The position numbers were made by a program, and so were the translations under genes. From Eubacterium sp. An11 (GTDB lineage Bacteria > Bacillota > Clostridia > Lachnospirales > Lachnospiraceae): 64,000 nt of DNA. The stretch spans positions 163,129 through 227,128 of the forward strand of contig NZ_NFLV01000003.1 of NCBI RefSeq assembly GCF_002161065.1. The letters run 5' to 3'. Positions 49,493-56,187 of the stretch are shown here, one piece after another (position 1 is the first letter of the stretch; every line of letters begins with the position of its first letter). The notes under the pieces were generated by a model. That model had not been told where the DNA came from. It did no database searches and saw only the letters and a list, made by a program, of their open reading frames with translations.

Positions 49493-50281
49493 TTATTTCC
49501 AGATAACATCCGGCGCTTTTCTCGGCGCGGTCCGGACATAATGTCTTGCCGGATAACCCAAAAGCATACAGGTACAGATAGTCCGGTCCCCAATTCCCAG
49601 CCATTGTTTCAGTTCCTCATTGGCGTCACTGATTCTGGCAAGATATCCGTTATACAAAACGCCCAGTCCCAGCGAAACCGCCATGGTTTCCATATTCTGC
49701 GCTGCCAGCCCCGCATCCAGCAGAGAATCTGACACAATATAGAGCACCGCCGGCGCATTTCTAAAAAGATAATCGTCTGCGGCGTCCTTTTTCCTCCTCT
49801 GATTAAACAGAATATACGGCAAAAGAGCCTTATCAATCTGCCGGATATCCTTCTTTGAAATGTCGTCAATAAACTGCCAGACCTTGTCCTTAAGGGTCGT
49901 CAGCTCCTTCTGCACAAACACAAAACCGTTGTTCTGGCTGTTTTTCGCCGTGGCGGTATACCGGCCCGCCTGCACCAGCTGGCGCAGTACACTCTCTTCC
50001 ACCTGCTTCGGCTTATAATCCCGGATACTCCGGCGGAACTTTATACTGTGAAGCACCTGTTCCGGCTGAAGAGTAAAACTGTCCGCATCATATTCTTCCA
50101 CATCAGCCATGTCATACTCCGGAATACTGACTGCCCCCTGCGGACAGACCGCCACGCAGTGTCCGCACTGCATACATTCCTTTTTAATCCTGGCCTTTTC
50201 CTCTACCTCAATATTTAAGGCAATACAATCGGCCGCGCACAGACCGCAGCCGATACATTTCTTTTCGTCGATGACTACCAT
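49493..50281 (-). CDS. Nitroreductase with N-terminal ferredoxin domain
   Basis: Residues ~1-60 contain two [4Fe-4S] sites (CIGCGLCAADC, CMQCGHCVAVCP). The rest is a nitroreductase/FMN fold (KFRRSIRDYKPKQVEESVL, ATAKNSQNNGFVF, NMETMAVSLGLGVLYNG). It probably transfers electrons from ferredoxin to FMN and an unknown acceptor. ATG 50281 follows AGGAGG. It lies downstream of a truncated HEPN gene. Confidence 0.9.
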   Translation of the reverse strand: MVVIDEKKCIGCGLCAADCIALNIEVEEKARIKKECMQCGHCVAVCPQGAVSIPEYDMADVEEYDADSFTLQPEQVLHSIKFRRSIRDYKPKQVEESVLRQLVQAGRYTATAKNSQNNGFVFVQKELTTLKDKVWQFIDDISKKDIRQIDKALLPYILFNQRRKKDAADDYLFRNAPAVLYIVSDSLLDAGLAAQNMETMAVSLGLGVLYNGYLARISDANEELKQWLGIGDRTICTCMLLGYPARHYVRTAPRKAPDVIWK

Positions 50282-50320
50282 GTCGTTCCTCCTCTTTCTC
50301 ACACCTCCGGAATATTTTCT

Positions 50321-50413
50321 CTATAATATTCCAATAAATTCGTTGCTCAAATCTTCTTCACCAGCCTTACAGAGTACTGCAAGATTCGAAACATAATTAT
50401 CAAACTTCTTCAT
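50321..50413 (-). pseudogene. Truncated HEPN-family (HI0074-like) partner of the MNT nucleotidyltransferase
   Basis: A 30-codon frame begins MKKFDNYVSNLAVL and continues CKAGEEDLSNEF before ending IGIL and TAG. This is the conserved N-terminus of the nucleotidyltransferase-substrate-binding/HEPN proteins (KKFDNYLSNL...EEDLSNEFI in the family), which are normally over 120 residues. Its ATG lies 14 bases before the end of the nucleotidyltransferase gene, the usual coupled arrangement. The HEPN RNase motif and the rest are lost, so the module is broken. Confidence 0.7.
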
Positions 50414-50693
50414 ATAATACAATTCCTTCCCTGTCAATGGATTCCCGCAATTCTTCCTGTACTCCCTTATCCATGCCAATCACGTCGTATTTCAGGAGCG
50501 TTGATGTTTCCTCATCCACATCAAAGGCAAAAGTCTGGATATCTCCGCCCCAGACCGCCAGATCGATATCACTGGCTCTCCAGTAATCTCCTCTGGCCCG
50601 GGAACCGAAAAGTACAACCTTTTTTATTCCATTCTTCCGGGCAAAATTCCGGATTTCTTCTATTACAATGGGCCTGATTCCTGTTTCTTTCAT
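50400..50693 (-). CDS. MNT-type nucleotidyltransferase (antitoxin-like)
   Basis: The ~97-residue product has GSRARGD (30-36) and the metal-binding SDIDLAV (41-47) of minimal nucleotidyltransferases. These proteins pair with HEPN toxins and neutralise them by AMPylation. Here the HEPN gene immediately downstream is cut to 30 codons. ATG 50693 follows GAGGAGGG; an upstream frame extends to 50729. Confidence 0.85.
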   Translation of the reverse strand: MKETGIRPIVIEEIRNFARKNGIKKVVLFGSRARGDYWRASDIDLAVWGGDIQTFAFDVDEETSTLLKYDVIGMDKGVQEELRESIDREGIVLYEEV

Positions 50694-50725
50694 CGGATCC
50701 CTCCTCTGCCGACAAAAGGGCGTTT

Positions 50726-51472
50726 TCAATCCTCTTCCAACATGAACATCAAAATCGAGAGCACTGCCATTCCTGCCGTCTCTGTGCGGAGAATCCGATG
50801 TCCCAGGGTGATGGTCTGTGCACCGGCTTCAGCCGCCTGTTCCACCTCTTCTTTTTGAAAACCACCTTCCGGCCCGATGTAAATGCCAAGGCTTTTCCTT
50901 CCCTTCACCGAGGCCAGCACCTCTCTGGAATGACCGATGCCTTCGGCATCTTCGTAAGGAAGCAGAAGCATATCAAGACTTTTACCATATTCCACGGCTT
51001 CCCGCCAGGAAAGCACCGGCTTTACCTCCGGAATCATCGTTCGTTTTGACTGCTTCGCCGCACTTTTGGCGATTTCATTCCAGCGCTGCACCTTTTTTGC
51101 TGCCTTCCTGGCGTCCAGCTTCACCACCGACCGCCTGGTGGCTACGGGCACAATCTCCGCCGCCCCCAGCTCCACAGCCTTCTGGATGATCAGCTCCATC
51201 TTGTCGCCCTTCGGCAATCCCTGAAACAATGTAATCTTTACCGGCAGCTCCCGGGACTGCCCGTTAATATCCTCGATGACGGCACGGATGCCGTTCTCCT
51301 CAAACTCCGCCACGGAGCAGAGATACTCTCTTCCTGTTTCCTCACAGCAGAGAGCAAGTTTCTCTCCCTTTTTCATTCGCAGCACATTTTTTATATGATT
51401 GACATCCTGCGCATCCGTGATCAGAATGTCATCTTCCTTTATATTGTCCGGTTGAATAAAAAACTGATACAT
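50726..51472 (-). CDS. rsmE: 16S rRNA (uracil(1498)-N(3))-methyltransferase
   Basis: The 248-residue product has the SPOUT-type end IYIGPEGGFQKEEVEQA and ITLGHRILRTETA, plus LFQGLPKGDKMELIIQKAVELG, all diagnostic of RsmE. ATG 51472 follows AAAGGACAG; the open frame reaches 51514. It methylates U1498 of 16S rRNA. It is upstream of the MNT and nitroreductase genes on the same strand. Confidence 0.95.
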   Translation of the reverse strand: MYQFFIQPDNIKEDDILITDAQDVNHIKNVLRMKKGEKLALCCEETGREYLCSVAEFEENGIRAVIEDINGQSRELPVKITLFQGLPKGDKMELIIQKAVELGAAEIVPVATRRSVVKLDARKAAKKVQRWNEIAKSAAKQSKRTMIPEVKPVLSWREAVEYGKSLDMLLLPYEDAEGIGHSREVLASVKGRKSLGIYIGPEGGFQKEEVEQAAEAGAQTITLGHRILRTETAGMAVLSILMFMLEED

Positions 51473-51630
51473 ACTGTCCTTTCCATTCTCTTTCTTTCGG
51501 TTACTGAAACGCATTTATTATAGCACACCACACAAAATATTGATACTTTACGCAGAAATCATTTAATCCCTATAAGTAAGCACACACCCCGTCTACAATC
51601 TTTGATTTAGAAGGGGTTACTGAACACAAC

Positions 51631-52035
51631 TTACTCTTTTGTCCAATCTTCGACCTTTAAATTTTCGACTCGAAAAAACTCTCTGGTATTATTTGTTACA
51701 AGGGTTAACTTTTCCGATCTTGCATGCCCCGCGATCAACATATCCATCGGTCCAATTGGGGTTCCCTTGCGTTCAAGTTCTGCACGGACTTTCCCGTATT
51801 CCTCTGACGCATAACTGTCAAACGGGAGGATAGAGATAGTTGATAAGAATAATGTAATTGCTGCACGGTTACGTTCCACTGCCCGGCTCTTCTCCACGCC
51901 ATACATCAGTTCGCCATAAGTAATTGACGAAACACATATGTCGTCCGGATTGTGCTTTAAAAAAGTTCTTATTACTTCTGGTGGCTTTTGCTTGATTGCA
52001 TAGATACAAATGTTTGTGTCTAACATATACTTCAT
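51631..52035 (-). CDS. vapC: VapC-type PIN-domain toxin
   Basis: The 134-residue product starts MLDTNICIYAIK with the catalytic Asp near residue 6. SSITYGELMYGVEKS has the conserved Glu. IGPMDMLIAGHARSEKL and LVTNNTREF complete the PIN ribonuclease site. Its ATG overlaps the vapB stop codon (ATGA), as in typical vapBC operons. Confidence 0.93.
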   Translation of the reverse strand: MKYMLDTNICIYAIKQKPPEVIRTFLKHNPDDICVSSITYGELMYGVEKSRAVERNRAAITLFLSTISILPFDSYASEEYGKVRAELERKGTPIGPMDMLIAGHARSEKLTLVTNNTREFFRVENLKVEDWTKE

Positions 52036-52262
52036 AAAGCTTCACGCTCCTGCGCCGGAGGCTGTTCCCTGCCATCACTCATAAAGTCATCTGAGAACAT
52101 TTCCAAACTGTTTAGAAAGCCATTCCATTTATTTTCCTTTGGTGTCAAAATAACAATGTCGCCAATTTTGTTAACCGCGACTTCATCACCATTAAAGCGG
52201 CATTCTTTCGGAAGACGAACCGCCTGGCTTCGGCCATTTTCAAATAGTTTTGCAGTCATCAT
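52032..52262 (-). CDS. vapB: VapB-type AbrB/SpoVT antitoxin
   Basis: The ~76-residue product has TAKLFENGRSQAVRLPKEC, the AbrB-type DNA-binding strand-helix region, followed by a C-terminal VapC-binding tail (FLNSLEMFSDDF). ATG 52262 is nine bases after AGGAGG; a second ATG follows directly at 52259. The upstream frame to 52379 is not supported by a ribosome-binding site. Confidence 0.92.
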   Translation of the reverse strand: MMTAKLFENGRSQAVRLPKECRFNGDEVAVNKIGDIVILTPKENKWNGFLNSLEMFSDDFMSDGREQPPAQEREAL

Positions 52263-52286
52263 GATAATGCACCTCCTTATATTTTC

Positions 52287-52315
52287 AATATATACCACGA
52301 TATATACTATGTCAA
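52287..52315 (-). promoter_or_regulatory. vapBC promoter with palindrome between -35 and -10
   Basis: TTGACA (52310-52315), a 17-bp spacer and TATATT (52287-52292) fit sigma-A. The spacer and -10 contain TATATA/TATATA halves around TCGTGG, a likely VapB operator for autoregulation. The 331 bases from 52263 to 52593 otherwise hold no gene; a hairpin (GAGGATT/AATCCTC, near 52457) is the only other structure seen. Confidence 0.65.
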
Positions 52316-52593
52316 GATTGTTTTCAGTTAAGCAGTTTTTTTCGTTTCCGCAAAAAATGATTTCTTTTTGCACTGTCATTATTTATTCTATTATAGAAGA
52401 AATGGGATCTGCTTTGCCCATCTTTGGATGTAAAATTTGGGGCCCAATCGAGTAAGATGAGGATTGGCTAAATCCTCCCCTTTATATTTTCTCAATGCTA
52501 TTGATAAATCTTCACAAAAAAGTTCCAGTTATAGAAAGACGAAAACGGATAAAAATGATATTTAAACTATTGCCATACTTACAATTAATATAT

Positions 52594-54483
52594 TTACTCA
52601 TATTTCAATAAGACAGATTTTTTTTGATAATCAAACGTATATTCTAACAGCTCTTTTATATTTAAATCGTCTATCTCCTTTACTTTATTATTAAATTTTT
52701 GAACATTTTTACTTCCAAAATGTAATGTTAACCAAAAAGTTAAAAAAATCTCATTTTCTGACATCTGATTTTTTATTCTGCTTCTTGTAAAACCAGCAGT
52801 ACTTAATACATGATGTGGATCTTTAATTTCTTGCTTACACGGAAAATCTCTTGCCCACATTGGTGAAATATCTTCACGCTCAAAAGCATTTTTTAATACA
52901 AAATTATACATTTGTACATATTCCTGATTTAAAATATTTTCGATATCAGGAACCTCTTTATAACTAATTTTTTTCGATGTAAAAAATTTAAATAATTTTG
53001 ACTCCATTAACATATAATCTCTGTTTTCTACTATATCTAACTCATCTATTACCAATAAATTTCTTATTGATATTAAAAACAGAAACACTATAAAAGATAT
53101 AGAGTATTCTTTTATCAATTTATGTGCATTCCAATTTCTAGATAATTTTAAAACTGAAAAATATGCATATTCTACATAGCTTTTATAGTTACCATCTTCA
53201 ACAACTATATTTTTCAATCGCGTATTGTCCCACTCTTTTACAATCACAGTTCCTATTTTTTCCAAATAATCTTTTTTATTTTCTTCATTGTTTTTTCTAG
53301 GAATATTGTTAACTGCATTAATTATAGACTTCAAATATCTTTCAGCTTTTTCTTTGACTTTCTCTTTATTTTCCGTTTCTTTTTTTCTTAATATAATATT
53401 ATGTTTCACCATTAACCATTTTAAGATTGTAATACATATATTAACAACATTATTTTGGAAATAAATTAAATCCCATTCTAAATAGTCTTTATTTTCATTT
53501 TTTTCTTCCAACAACTCCACTACCATCTGTATTTCTTTTTTCATATCATATCTATTTTCAACGTTCATAGGTACTAATGGCTTTTTTTGAAGAATTTCTT
53601 TTTTTATTAATGGTAAATAAAATTTGTGTTTTTCTTCATTCCATTCACCTTGTGTTTGATAAATATGATAATAGTCTACTTTTTCACAAATTTCTATAGT
53701 TGGTAACAAATCTTCATAACTAACAACATTATGAGAAATTCTTATTGATGGATTTGAAGTATTCTTGTTTTTATTTTCAACAAATTGCATTCCATCTAAT
53801 AAAATTTCTAATGTATTTTTACTTATGCTGTTTAAATAACAACTTACATTTTTTTGCAAATTTCCCAAATAAGAATTTTTGCTTAGTGAAATATCTTTAC
53901 CATAGTACTGTAATAAATGAGGCAAATCCCATGCTAAAGTGTACATATACGGAAGCTCAATATTATGTTCAATAGTAAATTGATAATATTTTTCACCCTT
54001 AGATATCAATTTTTTCATCTTATCACGTATTCTCTCTTCTCTTCTATATAAAGTATTCCATTCATTAGTTTCATCAGCATGAGTCCACTTACTAAAGTCT
54101 TTTTTTTCTTGATATTGTATGCCGCTTAATAACACTTTAACCATATTATCTAAATAATCATTGAATATCACATAGTCTTCCATTTTCCTATCTTTAATTT
54201 TTGACACAACATATTCATTATTTTTAATATATTTATTAAATATATTTTTATATATTTCTTTCAATAAATTAGGATAATCCTCTACAGAAACTTCTTCCTG
54301 TTTCAATAAAATAGTTAATTCTTTATTTATACACATTCCTAATGTGAAAACAATAGTGTTATATATTTCTTTTTCAAAAGATTGACTTATTGAAACATAA
54401 TAATCACCAATCTTTTCAACATCTTTTATATCATTTAACGTTTGTGCTATTTTTATCAAATTAATAGACTTTTTTTTCAACAT
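52594..54483 (-). CDS. Unknown 629-residue protein with a HEPN-type R-N-x3-H motif
   Basis: I do not recognise the family. The protein is Lys/Asn/Glu-rich and mostly helical, with AT-rich codon use unlike the core genome. Residues 437-470 read VEYAYFSVLKLSRNWNAHKL followed by a hydrophobic helix (EYSISFIVFLFLISIRN). RNWNAH at 449-454 matches the R-[N/D]-x3-H signature of HEPN ribonucleases. ATG 54483 is preceded by AGGAGG. It is downstream of a HicB-like gene and a micropeptide on the same strand, next to vapBC. A phage-defence or toxin role is an inference. Confidence 0.6.
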   Translation of the reverse strand: MLKKKSINLIKIAQTLNDIKDVEKIGDYYVSISQSFEKEIYNTIVFTLGMCINKELTILLKQEEVSVEDYPNLLKEIYKNIFNKYIKNNEYVVSKIKDRKMEDYVIFNDYLDNMVKVLLSGIQYQEKKDFSKWTHADETNEWNTLYRREERIRDKMKKLISKGEKYYQFTIEHNIELPYMYTLAWDLPHLLQYYGKDISLSKNSYLGNLQKNVSCYLNSISKNTLEILLDGMQFVENKNKNTSNPSIRISHNVVSYEDLLPTIEICEKVDYYHIYQTQGEWNEEKHKFYLPLIKKEILQKKPLVPMNVENRYDMKKEIQMVVELLEEKNENKDYLEWDLIYFQNNVVNICITILKWLMVKHNIILRKKETENKEKVKEKAERYLKSIINAVNNIPRKNNEENKKDYLEKIGTVIVKEWDNTRLKNIVVEDGNYKSYVEYAYFSVLKLSRNWNAHKLIKEYSISFIVFLFLISIRNLLVIDELDIVENRDYMLMESKLFKFFTSKKISYKEVPDIENILNQEYVQMYNFVLKNAFEREDISPMWARDFPCKQEIKDPHHVLSTAGFTRSRIKNQMSENEIFLTFWLTLHFGSKNVQKFNNKVKEIDDLNIKELLEYTFDYQKKSVLLKYE

Positions 54484-54521
54484 TTCTTTTCCTCCTGTAT
54501 TTCAATAGGACTCTTCAATGT

Positions 54522-54560
54522 ATCTCATCAACCCTCAATTTACCTGATAGTTGATGAGAT
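54522..54560 (-). promoter_or_regulatory. Perfect 11-bp inverted repeat in front of the 629-residue gene
   Basis: ATCTCATCAAC (54522-54532) and GTTGATGAGAT (54550-54560) form a perfect stem with a 17-base loop, 39 bases before the gene's start. There is no T run after it, so it could be an operator or RNA regulatory hairpin. Confidence 0.55.
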
Positions 54561-54594
54561 CGGTTGTTTAAAATAATTACTTCTCCATCATTTT

Positions 54595-54672
54595 TCAATC
54601 ACGAATTTCATCAACGATTACTTCCATTACTCTTGCAATTATTTTAATCACTGTTAAAATTTTTCCTTCCAT
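54595..54672 (-). CDS. Micropeptide of 25 residues, unknown function
   Basis: An ATG at 54672 is preceded by AAGGAGAG at five bases, a strong ribosome-binding site. The peptide is a single hydrophobic/amphipathic helix with acidic and basic residues, containing ARVMEVIVDEI. It lies between hicB and the 629-residue gene. A second, similar micropeptide (GRVTVDVLIEI) is encoded at 55524-55598, so the two may be related. Confidence 0.55.
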   Translation of the reverse strand: MEGKILTVIKIIARVMEVIVDEIRD

Positions 54673-54713
54673 ATTCTCTCTCCTTAATTATTATAAAAAG
54701 TTATATAGAATAA

Positions 54714-55118
54714 CTAATCATCTATAATTCCTAATTCCTTTTTGAGCCCTTTTACTAATATTGCAGAAAAATTTAATTTTTTCTTTTTTGCCATTTCATC
54801 AAGCCACTTAGGAATAGTTAATGTTTTCTTTACATATATAACCTTCTGTACATGTCTAAAATATGGCATCCATAAATGCACATAGATTAGTTTTTCATCC
54901 TCTCCCAAAATAATTTCTTCTGGTTTTTTAGGTTTTGGAGGTTCCTTTCCCATATCTTCATTATTGTTAATACAAAGCGCTAATACTTCTTGTGCTGCTT
55001 TAATTGCTTGTTCTTCTGTCTCTGCATCTGTCATTTGATCTGGAAAATCAGGAAATGATATTGAATATCCCTTTCTTTCTCTATGCAATACTATAGGATA
55101 AATATAATTTTCTTTCAC
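54714..55118 (-). CDS. hicB: HicB-family antitoxin-like protein
   Basis: The HicB fold is seen in YIYPIVLHRERKGYSISFPD, followed by DQMTDAETEEQAIKAAQEVL. A C-terminal ribbon-helix-helix region (TLTIPKWLDEMAKKKKLNFS) completes the protein. The frame opens at ATG 55178 without a ribosome-binding site. GTG 55118 has AAGGA about seven bases upstream and begins right at the domain, so it is preferred (134 residues). The cognate hicA-like gene is divergent rather than upstream on the same strand. Confidence 0.8.
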   Translation of the reverse strand: MKENYIYPIVLHRERKGYSISFPDFPDQMTDAETEEQAIKAAQEVLALCINNNEDMGKEPPKPKKPEEIILGEDEKLIYVHLWMPYFRHVQKVIYVKKTLTIPKWLDEMAKKKKLNFSAILVKGLKKELGIIDD

Positions 55119-55290
55119 GGGTTTTTCCTTTCCACTACAAGATATTTTATAAAACAAACCACTGAGGTCCTTTTTCATTGACTTAAATAAAAATTTTATA
55201 TATAATAAAACAAATTAGATTTTGTATCTTCTAAAGTTAGTAATAGACTTTTTTGAACCCTATTAACTTACTTTAAAAAGGAGAATACAT

Positions 55291-55488
55291 ATGTCTAATT
55301 TTAGAAAAATCGAGAAAATAATTGTTGCTAATGGCTGGGTTCTTATTCGGATTAATGGTTCCCATTACCAATATAAGCATCCTGAAAATCTTAACACCAT
55401 TACGATTCCGAATCACAATGGAAAAGATTTATCTATTGGTGTCATTAAAAATCTCGAGAAAGTTACAGGGTTATCTCTTCGGAGATAA
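55291..55488 (+). CDS. hicA: HicA-family mRNA-interferase toxin
   Basis: The 65-residue product has the HicA double-stranded-RNA-binding-like fold with the catalytic His in NGSHYQYKHP and TITIPNHNGKDLSIGVIKNL. ATG 55291 follows AAGGAG. It is transcribed divergently from the hicB-like gene, which is unusual since hicA and hicB are normally cotranscribed. Its stop codon lies inside the terminator stem. Confidence 0.88.
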   Translation: MSNFRKIEKIIVANGWVLIRINGSHYQYKHPENLNTITIPNHNGKDLSIGVIKNLEKVTGLSLRR

Positions 55489-55500
55489 CCCTGTCTTATT
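55465..55500 (+). terminator. UUCG-loop intrinsic terminator overlapping the hicA stop codon
   Basis: ACAGGGTTATCTC, TTCG and GAGATAACCCTGT (55465-55494) make a perfect 13-bp stem with a stable tetraloop, followed by CTTATTTC. The last hicA codons and TAA are inside it. Confidence 0.85.
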
Positions 55501-55523
55501 TCTAGAATAAAAATCTCCTAAAT

Positions 55524-55598
55524 TCATTTCTTTCTGGCAATCTCTATTAACACATCAACTGTAACTCGTCCTAAAATCAATAACACTTTTGGTAACAT
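55524..55598 (-). CDS. Micropeptide of 24 residues, unknown function
   Basis: ATG 55598 lies right after AAGGGGAT and two bases downstream of the stop codon of the 72-residue gene, so it is cotranscribed with it. The peptide is mainly hydrophobic with a Lys/Arg-rich end and contains GRVTVDVLIEI, similar to ARVMEVIVDEI in the micropeptide at 54595. Confidence 0.55.
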   Translation of the reverse strand: MLPKVLLILGRVTVDVLIEIARKK

Positions 55599-55600
55599 TT

Positions 55601-55819
55601 TTATCCCCTTCCTGCTTTTGACTTTCTTTTAAATGATAAACCCTTTGCTTTTTTGGCTTTTTCTTCATTTATCTTTGCCTCATTATAACATTTTTTTGCT
55701 TTTCCATAATGATAATCTCCATCGCCGTTTTTTGCCTTTGCCCAGTGTATATCACCATCTTTTTTAAATCTGCTCGCTCTAGCTTTATACATTTCCTCTG
55801 GAGAGTTATAAAATGCCAT
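55601..55819 (-). CDS. Small basic helical protein, unknown function (72 aa)
   Basis: The product is Lys/Ala-rich and helical (SPEEMYKARASRFKKDGDIH, YGKAKKCYNEAKINEEKAKK). It has no signal peptide and no membrane segment. It is transcribed from a near-consensus promoter with tandem operator-like repeats, which is typical of mobile-element control regions. The function is unknown. Confidence 0.6.
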   Translation of the reverse strand: MAFYNSPEEMYKARASRFKKDGDIHWAKAKNGDGDYHYGKAKKCYNEAKINEEKAKKAKGLSFKRKSKAGRG

Positions 55820-55893
55820 TAAATTCTCCTCTCTTCCATATTGGATTACTATAATTCATATACTTATTTGTACGTCTTATTAAGTTTGAGTTC

Positions 55894-55922
55894 ATTATAA
55901 TACGTGTTCTAATACGTGTCAA
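55894..55922 (-). promoter_or_regulatory. Consensus promoter with tandem operator repeat
   Basis: TTGACA (55917-55922), 17 bp and TATAAT (55894-55899) are a perfect sigma-A promoter. ACACGTATTA occurs twice in tandem (11-bp period) across it. Such an overlap suggests tight repression by an unidentified factor. Confidence 0.75.
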
Positions 55923-55987
55923 GTGTTTTTTTATTATTTTTTGAAAATAATAAAATGGGGATACTTTTTAAGCATCCCTATAATCTA

Positions 55988-56161
55988 TTATTTCCTTTTA
56001 CATCCACAATTGCTACCAATCTCTATCTGGAAATAACTGGAACATTTGCCGCATCCGGCACATCCCGTCGGTTTGCTGTTCTTTTTGTTCTTGTGTCTGC
56101 GGCAAACGAGAAACATACAGTACCCGATTACCAATGTAAGTATAAGAATATCTGCTATCAT
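55988..56161 (-). CDS. FeoB-associated Cys-rich membrane protein
   Basis: A 57-codon gene: an N-terminal membrane segment (ADILILTLVIGYCMFLV), a basic stretch and a Cys-rich tail (GCAGCGKCS, NCGCKRK). Such small proteins are encoded right after feoB in Firmicutes and are thought to assist ferrous iron uptake. The feoB gene upstream here is decayed, so this copy is probably left without a partner unless another FeoB exists. Confidence 0.85.
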   Translation of the reverse strand: MIADILILTLVIGYCMFLVCRRHKNKKNSKPTGCAGCGKCSSYFQIEIGSNCGCKRK

Positions 56162-56187
56162 ATTACATACCTGCTTTCTCTTCAGAC

